Source of the DNA: Venturia oleaginea
Lineage: Eukaryota; Ascomycota; Dothideomycetes; Venturiales; Venturiaceae
Direction: 5' to 3'
Length of the DNA: 64,000 bases
Assembly (NCBI GenBank): GCA_013176395.1
Contig: JABMLP010000012.1
Coordinates: forward strand, 62,001-126,000
The translations under genes were made by a program, and so were the position numbers. The notes under the pieces were generated by a model, which saw nothing but the letters and a program-made list of their open reading frames with translations, was not told where the DNA came from and searched no databases. Positions 1 through 11,386 of this stretch are shown here, in pieces. Numbering within the stretch: position 1 is the first letter of the stretch; every line of letters begins with the position of its first letter.

Positions 1-72
1 TTCTGGTTCGCCTTGTTCAACTTCCACAAATTGAACATCCGCGTGAAGACAAAGTCCTAATCAATTTAGTTG

Positions 73-1022
73 TCACATCCCCAGTCTGTTCCCATAAGAA
101 TGACTTACTGTAATCCAAGCGGGCAAAAATCTCGTCACAAACCAAATCAGCCAACTGGCGTTGCCATTCCAAATATGCCGCCTTCCCTGGCCAGCACCAA
201 GGACACTGGCGACAACACTCTTTGCGTATTTTTCATTCGGCATACCGACTTCCTGTGAATATTTGATTCTTCGTTGGTATTCTTCATTGATGGGTAGGTA
301 TATTGAATCTGCCGGCAGTTGACGCTCTGTTCTCGCAATATTGCTCTTGACACCTCCAGTGACAATAGTGAGGACTTTGACTTTGAATGGCTTGAGCTCC
401 AATCTCAGGGTGTTTGAGTATGAGTGCAGCGCGGCTTTTGAAGCATTATATGCCGAGCCAAAGACAAATGGTATGACTGCAGCTACAGATCCAATCTGAA
501 CAATTGTCCCCTGCGCTTCAATGAGAAGAGGCGTAAACGTTTTGCACATCATCATCACTGCGAACACATTTGTCCTGAAGGTTTGCTCAATCTCTGACAA
601 CTCGACATCTGTTGCAGGGACAGTATAATTCCTTCCGGCATTGTTGACAAGGTAGTCGAGTTTGCCGGATGTGATGCGCTCAACATCCTTTTTCAACTGG
701 GCAATGGATTCGAGGGAGTCGACATCGAGGGCTAAGGTAGTGATTCCCTTAGACTTGAGGTCGGAAATCTTTTCCTTTGTTCGTGCGGTTGCCAGGACTT
801 GGAGGCCTTCGAAGATATGTCAGCATGGTGGTGGTAATAGCGATGGAAGGAGGAATGGACCTTTGGATTGAAATTCTATGGATAGCGAATGGCCAATTCC
901 TCCAGGACTGCATCTGTGACGGTATTAGTGTTTAAAATGTAGTGCATGATTCTTGAGAGCGATCGGCTCATCGAAGCATACCCTGTGATCAGCACTGTCT
1001 TTGTTCGCTTCGGGGGTGTCAT
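73..1022 (-). CDS. Short-chain dehydrogenase, AYR1-like (1-acyl-DHAP reductase family)
   Basis: Three exons on the minus strand: 1022-982, 913-861 and 806-73, giving 275 residues without a stop. The join restores the cofactor motif TGCSPGGIG right after the first intron. NNAG follows, then the catalytic S and YNASK (read in GSAYNASKAAL), so all classical SDR elements are present. By family, these enzymes use NADPH to reduce 1-acyl-dihydroxyacetone phosphate or related ketones at the ER or lipid droplets. The C-terminal stretch rich in W, F and L fits a membrane-associated tail. The start ATG is the only one that leads into the Rossmann motif. It is divergent from the Rgp1 gene, with about 490 bp between them. 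Family assignment is firm; the exact substrate is inferred. Confidence 0.85.
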
Positions 1023-1514
1023 GGCGAGCTACTGGGAATTGTGAAGAGTCGTTCCCGGGGGTAGTACAGGAGAAAACGGCAGAAAAGAAGAGGGTAATGC
1101 CCCTTAAATGGTGATTGTGGTTATACAACGTTTGTTATATGTGACAATTAGGGTTGATCCTCGGCCGCGATAAGCTATGTCATTGAGCTCGAGCTCGTGA
1201 GAGAAGCGGAAGCGTGATAGTGGTATGTATGGTACAGAATAATACAAAGTAATGCTCTGAGTAAGCTATTGGCGCGTATATAGTAGGATATGTGAATGTA
1301 TTGTATGCAATTGAGTGCGAGTAAGAGAGATAGAGGGAATTGAGGCTCCAGCTCGCCATATGTCATAATAGGTCATAGCTCGTGGAAGCTCATAGGAATA
1401 GCAACACTACTCTTTCCGCCTTTTGTGAATCCCCAGAGAATGCGCCATACAACCGCCCCGAACCGATGACAGCTCCTCCATATCACCGTCGCCCTCCCCG
1501 TTGATTGATAAGCA

Positions 1515-4014
1515 ATGTCGAGGAATCCCGTCCCCTCCAACATTCGCGTCTCGGTTCAATTCACAAAGTCGACTGTATTTGCTGGAGAAGATGTAGAATG
1601 CACAATCACTTTCAAGAACACTGCGCGGGAAAACATAGAGAGATCCCCAGCCAGGACTCCTCAGAACAATGGGCCAGCAGGCCAACGCAACCTTGCTCCT
1701 ATAACGACCACAAATCGCCCAGTACCTGCCTCGCGGAACTCGTCTTATGGTCCCAATATACCGCCACATTTGAAGAAGGGGCACAGGCCCACGCTTTCGG
1801 CTGCGTCGAGTCGGCAGAGCAATGCTACCGTACAGGAGGGAAGGGGTACAGAGAGTAATGTGGCAGCACTGTCCAAGCAGAAACATGGTAGGTCGATATC
1901 GATCATGTCCATGGGCACTGAGGGCCTTTCAGGAGGGGGCGAATCAGTGAGGAATGTGTCCGAGGGGGCTTGGAAAGCTGCGAGGGAGCATGGAAGGACA
2001 TCGAGTTTACAGGTCGTGCCACGGAGGGGGAGCAAAGGCAGTAACTCCCCTTTGGTTGGTGAGTCGCTCCATCTCTGGGAGGAGACCATATCTAATGCTG
2101 TTGACAGGCCCCCTTTCGCCAACACAATCCAGCGTACACCCATCACCTAGAATAGGTTTCTCTCCAGCTATACCGGCCGAAGCTCCAAAACCTACTAGAC
2201 CTAGCAGGCCACTATCAGTACGGGCTTCAACCACCGGTACAAAACAAGGGCTGAGAGTGTCTCCAGGGACACTCCAGCAGAATTTCAGATTTCCGGCAAC
2301 AGATCCAGAAGTCACGGTCACATCTCCAGGCGATCCAGAGTCAGCACTAAGTCAAACTACACAGCTGCCCTTTCGCAATCCTTCGCCACGATTGCAGGAC
2401 TCAGAATCCACTTTGAACCCAATTGCCAGACTCATTTCGGAATCAAGTGCTAATGGAACTTCGAGAAGTAGTCTCGATTTGATGAGCAACAATTCGGACG
2501 AGACGTTGACATCGGATTATGTCTCACAACCGCAGTCGCGATTTCTTCAGCCTCGACCGCCTCATTTGCGGAATGGATCACGGTTGGGAGTGCGAGAACC
2601 TCAAAGGGGTCCTGAGACCATCATGATGGGGTATGCCCAGGTCATGGGATCATTCACACTAGACGGGTCGCTTGTGAATCAAGCACCATTTGAAGAAGTC
2701 AAAAGAAAAGGCGTCGTGGGTGGTCATGGCGGAGGCGGAGTTGTCGGCGTTGAAAGAACAAAACGCGAAAGTGGGCTCTTTGGGGCTCTGGGATGGAACA
2801 GCATTGGAGAATCGTTAGGAGGTATACTTGGAACAGGCGAACTCAGCTCTATCAAAGAGATGAGAGGAATTGCAGGATCGAAATCGATACCCCTGGTCAC
2901 GACACCGCACTCTATCCTCTTCGTGGATCTACGACTTGCTCCGGGTGAAAGCAAAAGCTACACCTACTCCTTCGCTCTCCCACGAGGCTTGCCACCATCA
3001 CACAAAGGCCGAGCGATGAAGGTTTCATATCACCTAACAATTGGTACCCAACGCGCCAGTAAAGCAAAAGACCAACAAATCCGCTCTATCGACGTTCCCT
3101 TTCGCGTCTTCGGCAGCGTAACTCCTCGCGGTGAAATTTTAGGTCACGATCTCATGGCTCCTTACATCCTCCTCCGCGACCTTGCCAAAACAACATTGAT
3201 CTCAAGTCCTAACTCACGGCCAAAGAAACCACCAGACCTTAAAGCCTCGACAGAATTCATGAATTACATCAATCTCCTTCTCGACGAACAAGCAAAATCA
3301 AACTCTGGTCTTTTATCACCGATATCCCCCGGGGCAGGAACGGGAAGTATTCGTCGTCATTCAAGCATCGCCGAAGAGCCACGGACAATGAAAGAATCAA
3401 TTGACCTCGCCATCCTGCGTTCAAATCAGCGCTCCACTGAAGGCGGCAAAAGCATGAGTAATAGATTCGACATTGCGCGTTCCGGTCTTAAAGTCGCAAC
3501 GCTACATTTCCCGCGCCCTTGCTACCGATTAGGCGAAACAATTCACCTCGTTATTGACTTCCGGGAGGCGAAGATTCCGACGTATGCGGTACAAATTGTG
3601 CTTGAGACGAGCGAGAATGTGGATGAAGCCATTGCCATGAGGAGTCCCGGAAGTATCTATCGGTATACACGAAAAGTGCATGCCGATTTGGCCGAGAATG
3701 CGTTGTTCTCGCAGCGTCTCGCGTTCAGTCTTTTGGTGCCGGCGAATGCAACGCCGGAGTTTGTTACCAGTGGGGTTAGTCTTGAGTGGAGGGTTCGTGT
3801 GGAATTTGTGACGCCGAGACTCACGCCTGAGAGGGTCGATGTAGGGTTTGAGGGGTTGCTTGAGGAGGTGGCGAGGGATGAGAGGAGGGGTGTTACGTTG
3901 CAAGGCGTTGAGGGGTTGAAGGTTGAGACTTTTCAGGTTGAGGTGCCTGTGAGGGTTTATGGTGCTGTTGTTGGTGGGAGGGGGGAATGGGATGTCGAGG
4001 GTCTTGCTGTCTGA
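1515..4014 (+). CDS. RGP1: Rgp1 domain protein, Ypt6 GEF subunit
   Basis: Two exons, 1515-2058 and 2108-4014, joined across a 49-nt intron (GTGAGT...CAG) to give 816 residues. The N-terminus contains the arrestin-like strand typical of Rgp1 (FAGEDVECTITFKN). A long Ser/Pro-rich disordered insert follows (about 60-350). The conserved C-terminal half has KVSYHLTIGTQRA, the segment around PRPCYRLGETIHLVIDF, and a terminal VPVRVYGA block. By family, Rgp1 pairs with Ric1 at the Golgi as guanine nucleotide exchange factor for Ypt6/Rab6, driving retrograde endosome-to-Golgi traffic. Length and domain order match filamentous fungal homologues. The last 250 bp are strikingly G-rich on the sense strand. 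Confidence 0.88.
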
Positions 4015-4854
4015 GGATAGTGATGGTATGGGATGGACTCTATCACTCTAGTAACTAAAATATAGTCAGTTTTGACTTGAGATTGTTCTCGATGAATTTT
4101 TGGCGATTTGGATTCCGAATATCTCCGGGAATTGTGAGCAATCGATCTTGGCTTAAGAGAGTTCAAGGCCAGCGACGGTATCTTTGGTCACTCTGTTATC
4201 CAAAGGGCACTGGCTCGATAGCCTAGCGGGTATCTCCCCCGCAAGTGTGTGTGGAGGAAATGAGAAGGTTTTATCAGGCTCGACGGTATGTTCATCAAAG
4301 TAACCGTCTCTACTTCAAGAAGCTAGGATATAGCTATAGCTTCAGCTCAAAGGCCAGGGCGATCAATTCCCTCTTCCCATCTAAGCAATGATTTTGGTTA
4401 GTACCTACCTACAAAATGACTTCGAGCCCAACAACGCTCTTATTATCTATCTTAGTTAGGCACATCGATCAAATCAACAACCTTCTCATCAACCCACCCA
4501 ATACGACTATAAATAATAGAGCTAATGCGATCCTTTCTCCCATTTACTTATCTCATTTCTTTGTCCTCGTCTCTCTTTTCTTCGTCTTTATTTTTCGTCT
4601 TTACTATTTTTATAACTGTATAGAGAGGCAGGCCTCGGATTCTCGTATTACCTCGTGTTACATGTAGATTACAAATTCTTGGTAGAATCTTTCAGTCATT
4701 TCAAACCGTTTGGACACATTGTACCTAGATGTTATGCATTCAATTCAACTCATTCGTTGCCATCACCATTAGTTGACTTAATCTTCACACAACAACTTGA
4801 CATTAAAATAAGATAAATCTCTTTAAAGATTATGTAGTCAATTGATACAAACGA
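4015..4854. other. Intergenic, no gene recognised
   Basis: About 840 bp between the Rgp1 stop codon and the transposon. It is AT-rich in its second half. The short open frame at 4416-4667 has low-complexity content and no family resemblance. I see no tRNA-like fold. Confidence 0.5.
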
Positions 4855-4856
4855 TA

Positions 4857-5947
4857 ACGTGTTTCACCACTCACTTGGCCACCCAACCAAAAAGTCTAAT
4901 CCCTTCGTACAATTATCGCGATAATGTCAACACCAACCCCCGGATCGGCTTGCAAAGAGGCTAGATTACTTCTTGCGAAGCAGAGCTTTCAAACGAATCC
5001 AAATTTAAGTCAACGTCAAATCTCAGCGTCGTACGATATTCCTCGATCTACACTTCACTCTCGTCTTCAAGGTGGTAAACCACGAAGCGAATCTAACCAC
5101 CAAAAGAGAAAGTTACAAATACATGAAGAGCAGGCTCTGGCTCAGTGGATCCTAGACCTTGATCGACGAGGATTTCCGCCCCAAATTATCGACGTACGAC
5201 GAATGGCAAACGCTTTACTCGAAAAACGCGGTACGAATCCTCCACCGTCATTAGTCGGGCAGAACTGGGTATCCCGCTTCATCAACGCTCAGCCGGAGCT
5301 TTGTACGAAGTGGAATCGTAAATTCCATTCACAGCGTGCAAAATGCGAAGATCCAGAGACAATCAACGCGTGGTTTCAGCGTGTTGAAGAGACGCCCTCA
5401 CCACCAGGTACACCCCATGGAGTAGCGCCACAGTGGACGTCAGAAACTCCTCGTACGATAGCTCAGCTTGAGCAGCAGGCTCAGCTCGTCCGAAATCTTC
5501 TTCATCGCCAATCTCAGAGCTCAAGTAGTCAAGCAATTGGTCAACTCATCAAAGGATGTCAAGTCGCAATGAATTTAGCAGTAATACTTGCAGAAGAGAA
5601 TAAGAAGCTTCGTACAGAGAACCAACGACGAAAACAGAAGCAACAGTATCGTAGACGATATGTTGCATATGGGGGCGTTTTACAAGCTCAACAGGGTCAG
5701 TTCTTGGTCGAGGGATGCGAAAATAGCTCTAGAGATAGTGTTCAAGATCAGGAAGTCGTCGTACGACAGCGAGCATTACCAACATGTAGTGGCTGCGGTA
5801 TTCAAGGTCATAAGATTAATCGATGCCCAAATACGTAAAGAATGTATTGTTAGAATTATTTTAATAAAAGCTGTATTGGTGGGACGTTTATCGCACGATG
5901 ACTTGAGATTTAGTGGTTGGGGTGGCCAAGTGAGTGGTGAAACACGT
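4857..5947 (+). mobile_element. Non-autonomous Fot1/pogo-type (Tc1-mariner) DNA transposon
   Basis: Terminal inverted repeats of about 32 bp bound the element. The left end (4857-4888) and the reverse complement of the right end (5915-5947) share ACGTGTTTCACCACTCACTT and continue into GGCCACCC(C)AACC with one indel. A TA dinucleotide flanks both ends (4855-4856 and 5948-5949), the target duplication expected for this superfamily. The 1091-bp element carries a single ORF that keeps the DNA-binding part of a transposase but has no DDE domain, so it should depend on a full-length partner to move. Confidence 0.88.
4924..5838 (+). CDS. Truncated Fot1/pogo transposase: HTH DNA-binding plus zinc knuckle, no DDE
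   Basis: An open frame of 304 residues inside the transposon. Residues about 12-50 form a psq-type helix-turn-helix (LSQRQISASYDIPRSTLHSR). Residues about 60-130 form a CENP-B/Tc5-type HTH (ending GQNWVSRFINAQPEL). In full-length relatives the catalytic DDE region follows the motif WFQRVEET; here the frame jumps straight to a Pro/Gln-rich linker, a coiled-coil-like Glu/Lys/Arg segment (about 215-245) and a C-terminal zinc knuckle, C-x2-C-x4-H-x4-C (CSGCGIQGHKINRC). The reading frame survived the deletion, so a DNA-binding protein without catalysis could still be made. It might compete with active transposase for ends; that is inference. Confidence 0.8.
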   Translation: MSTPTPGSACKEARLLLAKQSFQTNPNLSQRQISASYDIPRSTLHSRLQGGKPRSESNHQKRKLQIHEEQALAQWILDLDRRGFPPQIIDVRRMANALLEKRGTNPPPSLVGQNWVSRFINAQPELCTKWNRKFHSQRAKCEDPETINAWFQRVEETPSPPGTPHGVAPQWTSETPRTIAQLEQQAQLVRNLLHRQSQSSSSQAIGQLIKGCQVAMNLAVILAEENKKLRTENQRRKQKQQYRRRYVAYGGVLQAQQGQFLVEGCENSSRDSVQDQEVVVRQRALPTCSGCGIQGHKINRCPNT

Positions 5948-5949
5948 TA

Positions 5950-7099
5950 GCTTACCTTACATCCATGTCGTAAGACAGGTATCTGTCACGGTACGACCGC
6001 GGACAAGTCCTTCCCGCCATTGGGGTGGCCCTACGGCACGTGATCAAGGCAGAACCGGAGTTCTGCCGAGGAAAGGTTTTAAAGCCTACGTGGCTTCAAC
6101 CAATTCGTAGCTCTTTGAGCTACGTCCTGTCGTCAAACCTGCCTGTTGGTTTGCCTGCCTGCCCGTATATAGCCTGTTGAATGATACCTGTTCCTGCTGC
6201 TGCTCCTTCCTCCTGATACCCGAACCCGCCCCGTGACAGTATCTTGCTTTGAGGAGGAGAATAGGGTGAGCGAGTTAGAAGGATAACGTATTACGGGACG
6301 GTAGCTGGAAAGACGCAGCATACTCGTAGCCAAAGATTGTTTAGATTCAGTTAAGGAGTGAAGGTATCTACAAACAGAGAACCTCAATGAGGTTCTTTCT
6401 CTATACTAGGCTCAATCAGGCTTAGGCTCTTAGCCTATACCAACCATGGGCCATGCCCATAACATAACGGGTATGACGGCCTGGATCTATTCTAAAGAGA
6501 AGTAGACTATACTGTAAAGTACGGACGTTTTCTTAATAATAGTAGGAGATCTTCTTTGTATTAATAAAGAAAAGAGCTATACCAAATAGAGTCTAGTTTA
6601 TAGAAGCACAGATACAGGCTTCCACACCTGCCTTGTCCTTTCTTTCCTCGCGAATTTCCCTTTTACTCTCACCCAATCATCCCCAAAGAAAAGAGAATCC
6701 TTGCTTTCATCCAGATGCACAGCTTTCACTCGACATGGCGAATGTACTCGTCACAAAGGATGTGATCTCAGCAAAGAGCTACGAAATTTTTCTTCATATC
6801 GTTACAGAATTGATGGGAACTTCATCGAGATGGTTAGGTCGAACAATCACAGCGACCGGCTGGTAGGATGTAGCGCCCTCTTTTCTCATGGATGCAAGCT
6901 GCATGGACTCAGCCAGTCACCGGACACATGTATGTGTACTAATGCCGTGCCATGCCGTACCACTGACCGCGAGTCCTCGATATCTTCTACCTCAATCATC
7001 AATTATTCGGACTCATCATCGTTTCGCGTCCTAGTTCTGCGAATTTACACACAGCTCTACGCCCTCTTCGATGTCGTAAGCACGACGTTGTCTTTCGGC
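5950..7099. other. Intergenic, no intact gene
   Basis: About 1.1 kb between the transposon and the HET-domain remnant. Open frames here are short. The frame running into 7100 includes non-homologous sequence upstream of the likely HET start codon. No RNA gene or clear repeat was seen. Confidence 0.4.
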
Positions 7100-8718
7100 A
7101 TGCGGTTCTTGGAGAGGAGGAACGATGGCACAATTGGATTAACAGAACAGTTTTTTAGCGAGGACACCCCCGTATGCCATTCTGTCGCACACATGGGAAG
7201 CAGCGCAAGATGAAGTCAGCTTCGAAGATATTTAGGCTGGTCTCGGGGAAAGAAAGCGCGGGTTTGAAAAGATTCGCTATTGCGGCGAGCAGGCTGAACG
7301 CGATACCTGCGATACTTTTGGGTGGACACGTGTTGTATTAAAAAGTCAAGCGATTCGGAGTTGACGGAGGCAAAGAACTCAATGTTCCGCTGGTATGAAA
7401 ACGCCGACCGACGTTACGTTTATTTATGTGACGTTGCAAAAGCAGATCCCATTGAGGGTGGGGATGGGGAAGACGTTCTCCCAAGATCTACCTGTAAATC
7501 TGAACTTCGGCGCAGCAGATGGTTTACACGAGGATAAACACTCCAGGAGCTTCTGGCGGCAACTAATATGGAGTTTTTTACGTCGAGCTGGAGGCGACTA
7601 GGAGATCGGAAGTCCATGGAACAACAAGTCTTTGAGATTACCAGGATTTCTCTGGAAGCCCTTCAATGGAAAGACTTGTCGAATTTCGATATCGAAGAGC
7701 GCATGTCGTGGGCAGCTAATCGAAAAACAACACGCGACGAAGATTCTATATATTCCCTCTTGGGCATATTCGACGTCCACATGCCATTGATATGAGGAGA
7801 AGGGAAGGAGAAAGCCCTCAATCGACTCAAAGATGAGATTGAAAAGCTGGAAAGACACGAGAAGCAAGAGAGTAAGTATGGGACATCGTTTCACCGACGA
7901 CGCCTCTCTAACACTAATAATAGCCCTGAACATAAGATTGGACAGCGCCGTAAAATGGCTCTCACCTCTAGACCCACCTATAGATTAGGAGAAGGCTACC
8001 ACACAGCGCCAAGCTCAACTAGTCTTTGGTTTCTCGAGAGGAATTCCAAGTTCCAAGATTATGCAAAACTTATAGTGTAGCCTTGACTCAAAATCCCTGA
8101 GTATTGTTCCCTATTTCTACTTTGACTTCAAGAATCCTCAAAAGCAGTCGTCGGACTTGATGCTCCGATCGCTTATTTCCCAAGTTTTTCAACAATGTCT
8201 CAAGATCCCGGCAACCCGAGAGAGATTGCTCTGCTTCTGCGAGAGCGAAGACAGACATCTGTCAGCATCAAGTCTCTTGGACCTGTTCCGTCGGACTCTC
8301 CAAGAAAATGACAAGTTTGTACAAGTTTGTAATTCATCCTCGGTGCCAGGATCAATACCTTTGGAGACGATTTTGGAACGGTATTCCAGGAGTCGACGTA
8401 CAAAGTCATCGAGCTCGTAGTCGGTAGGGGTCCGAATGGCGAGCCGCCTTCCAGAATCCCCGGTACTGCGCTTCAAGCGGCCGCGACTAAGGAACACGAG
8501 ACGGTTGTGGAGTTGCTGCTTACTCGTGGTGCGGATGTACATGCCACAGCTGGGTTCTATAGTACTGCTCTTGATGCAACGGGCTCGAATGATAGGATTA
8601 GAACGATGATACTTATGAAAGGGATTGAAGGGATGACTAATGAAGTTCGACGCTACGAATGTTACGCCGAGACGATGTATAAAGCGGAATTACTGGTTAG
8701 AGCTCCTCTGATCAACTA
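7100..8718 (+). pseudogene. Broken HET-NACHT-ankyrin (fungal NLR-like) gene
   Basis: Collinear fragments of a heterokaryon-incompatibility NLR-like protein lie in different frames. HET domain: MRFLERRNDGTIGLTEQFFS from 7100, a frameshift in a C-run near 7168, then YAILSHTWE, GFEKIRYCGEQAERD, a frameshift, DTCCIKKSSDSELTEAKNSM (about 7320), and RMSWAANRKTTRDEDSIYSL followed by an in-frame TGA at 7793 where family members read LIYGEG. A NACHT-like segment follows (LDSAVKWLSPLDPP, YFYFDFKNPQKQSSDLMLRS, about 7930-8330). The tail is one ankyrin-like repeat (HETVVELLLTRGADVHA, about 8490). At least three frameshifts and two stops make it non-functional. Intact relatives act in allorecognition and innate-immunity-like signalling. 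Confidence 0.78.
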
Positions 8719-9215
8719 ACGACGGTAGCTTGCTAGTGTGTAGGCTTTGTGACTTGTTTGGTCGTCGCTGTGCGATGAATACACTGGCAATCGGAGCGCT
8801 TTACATGGTGACATACCATCACTTGAAGTATAGGAGGCATGAAGATCTAGCACGCAGAAAATCTCGCCTTGATGTTGACTTGGAAATTTCAGCCACACTT
8901 CGAGAACCAGCTTCCACTTTCAAGCTTTGTACTTTCAGGTTGAGTTTATCATGCAGCTTAACCTTCCATCAGATTCCTATGGCCCATTGCGTTGACATTC
9001 ACACCCCCAACCCACTCCCACAACAACAAGGATTCTTCCCGCAAATCACCTTACAATCAGCGACATTCCTGGCATCTCATTCCAACTACGCCAAAATCAG
9101 CTAACATCCCAATACCCAGTTTCGCTCCACCAGAAACAAAGTCTGCAAGAGGCTTGGTCGAAGGCAGAGAGAAAATTTATTCCACGCACCCCTCGAAAAG
9201 ACATAAAGCAGTATA
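8719..9215. other. Intergenic, nothing recognised
   Basis: About 500 bp between the NLR remnant and the small secreted peptide gene. Open frames lack any family signature. Confidence 0.4.
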
Positions 9216-9623
9216 TCAATTGCAAATACAACCACAAGCCCCCAGACCCTGCGTCTCACAACATTTAATCCCCTTGCCTTTACAGATATCTGAACAGGTC
9301 TGCAATAGGCTCGAGTTGCAGGGCGTTACCTAAGTATATTTTAGCGATGTGGTGGGAATTGGTAATAATGAAGGGGCGTTAAGCGCAATGAGAGGCGGGT
9401 TTGGGGAGGCGAAAGTAGCGGTAGGAGTGTGTGATGAGTGAGGAGTAGTATCGTGTCATTTCCCCCATAGGACAGAAACGACATTGGGCGAAACGAGGAT
9501 GGGTGAGGTCGATGGTGAAATGTTACTTACGCGTTTTTGAAGGGGACTAGCATCACTAGCAGGCATAGCAACAGCACTAATACCAGCGACGAAGAGAGCA
9601 AGTGTAAGGAAGGAGAACTGCAT
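9216..9623 (-). CDS. Small secreted cysteine-rich peptide with Kex2 site (58 aa)
   Basis: Two exons on the minus strand, 9623-9531 and 9299-9216, with a 230-nt intron (GTAAGT...TTGCAG) in phase 0. Exon 1 encodes a signal peptide (MQFSFLTLALFVAGISAVA), then a short pro-segment ending in Lys-Arg, exactly at the splice junction. Exon 2 encodes a 27-residue mature peptide with cysteines at 2, 6, 13, 14, 22, 24 and 26 (C-x3-C-x6-CC-x7-C-x-C-x-C) and ends in TGA. So one exon carries the secretion leader and the other the Kex2-released peptide. Seven cysteines is an odd number, implying a free thiol or a dimer. I do not recognise a named family; effector, antimicrobial or toxin-like roles are all possible. 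It is intact, although it sits among pseudogenes. Confidence 0.72.
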
Positions 9624-9690
9624 ATTAACGAAGATATGTGATTATGATGTAAATCCTGCTTTATTCCAAACCCCATATCCCGAGCACCCT

Positions 9691-9696
9691 CTTATA
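9691..9696 (-). promoter_or_regulatory. TATA box of the 58-aa secreted peptide gene
   Basis: TATAAG on the minus strand, 68 bp upstream of the start codon, within a GGTATAAGAGGG context. Position and sequence fit a fungal core promoter and support the chosen gene start. Confidence 0.5.
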
Positions 9697-10336
9697 CCAC
9701 ATCCTCGCTGGACTTCTGGCCGTAACACGCGGTTATAAGAAGCCCAAGATCGCGGCGATCGGACTTCTAGCCGCCTTTAAATCGGGCATCCTATTTCATA
9801 CAGTCTGTAGAGCGCGGCGGTGGAGATGTTGTAGCTGGGCATGGCTTCTCCTAGTTACAACATCCACAAATTTCAATATGATATGGATGGCCGCCTTGGC
9901 GACGGGGCTGATGGCGAGCGCAGCGCATCGAGCTCTTCGGAGATGGAGGTTGGAATGTCCGTATCCGAGATTTGGTGGTGAGGTCTTAGGATATTGGTTA
10001 GTAGGGGTAGAGCATCCTGGTTTTGCCGAGCGATGTGGTAAGGTAAGCTGAGACGTTGGTTATGCTTTGGTTGTTGGATGAAGTTAAGGTGATTTATCTG
10101 CATTGGAAATCGATTTTGACAATTCCCCGATAAATCCCATACTCAGAATTGCCCAAGGTCTGGTAGAATCTTTCTCGGAGTGAAAGTGTTGTACTGAAGC
10201 GATGAGGGGATTTGAACGATTCCGCTACTTCTACCGAAATCCGCAAGTATCTCACTGATTGTTACGATATAAAAGGCTCGTATGACTATGCCTATACGAA
10301 AAGGAAACAGAGCTCAGCGAACACCGAAGAGCGTTG
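9697..10336. other. Intergenic, nothing firm
   Basis: About 640 bp. A TATAAAAGG motif occurs near 10269 on the plus strand, ahead of the broken gene at 10337, and may be its old promoter. No other feature was seen. Confidence 0.35.
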
Positions 10337-11230
10337 ATGGCGTACGTGTATAAGTCATGCACCTGTTGTAAGTGGCAGACTTTTGCTTTCGAGCTGGATC
10401 TTTCGGCTGCGAAGAATATGAGCGAGAATAGCCTCTTACTGCTGCAGGATCATCGCGTACAGTACAGCGGTGGGAATTGGGGTGAGTGGTGGTTGCAAGG
10501 AGAGAGAGAGGTGTTGTTTCCGCTTGAGCTATTTATAGATTCACTTTATTACCGTCTAATGACTTTCTCTCTTGAACATCGGCCAACCCTTTCACAATAC
10601 TATCCATCAGCTTTCCATGTCTACTTCAATGCTGAGCTGTCCGCCAGAGATTATACCACTCACCTCCTCGATGATACACTAAGTCACTGAGATGATGGGG
10701 AAAGAAGAGATGGATCATACCCAAAATTGGCAAACACCGTTTTCGATTGAGAGTTTACTCGAAAAGATTCAGGGTTAACATCCAGCGCTGGAGCAATTGG
10801 TTCTAATGTCGAATGTCACCCCATCAGCGCTCGCGACCTCAAGGCAGTTATGATTGCGATGCTGCACACCCTAGGCTCACACGCATGGTTAGGGTGGATT
10901 GCTAGCACTCGAAGAATGCACTTGTCTCGATGAATTCATGAATCGAGTACACAGATCAAAACTCGATGCTCGTCTGAACGTCTACAACCGTCTCAGCGTC
11001 CTCGTTGTGCTTTCTTGTTAATGCTCTCAGATCACCCTACGGGTTTGACTGATGAGACGATACGCAAATGCCAGGATTTTTACGACGTCCCATCGCTAAG
11101 GCAGGCGATACATTTTTCTGAAAGTTATCGTGAAGTCTTCTATCAATGGAATGCACCCAGGAGGCGGAAGCAGTATTCCCAAGAAAGGCCTTGGGCAAGC
11201 CTGGAGTCTGGTTGTTCGGTACATTCGAGC
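10337..11230 (+). pseudogene. Broken uncharacterised gene, leucine-rich F-box-like
   Basis: An open first part (10337-10690, starting MAYVYKSC) is followed by coding-like fragments in shifting frames. These are a leucine-rich segment (FSIESLLEKIQG, stop, HPALEQLVLMSN) near 10745-10830, a second one near 10905-11020 (ALEECTCLDEFMNRVHRSKL), and DHPTGLTDETIRKCQDFYDV near 11030. The periodic leucines resemble the repeat half of fungal F-box/LRR proteins, but no F-box is visible. Several stops and shifts interrupt it. Coding character is inferred from the collinear, compositionally normal fragments only. Confidence 0.4.
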
Positions 11231-11386
11231 GGATAACTTCCAAGTCCCATGGTAGCGACCCCATGCAAATCGAACTCTATCCTCATTACAGCTGTCACGT
11301 AATTTGCACTGCACAAATGACACTGAACTGGCATCTCCAATTCATCTATCAACTTCCTCTACCTTCTCAATGCGCAAAATACAATC

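Noticed and set aside
4190..4262. Possible tRNA
   Set aside because: No cloverleaf or T-loop consensus could be formed. I found no convincing tRNA in the window.
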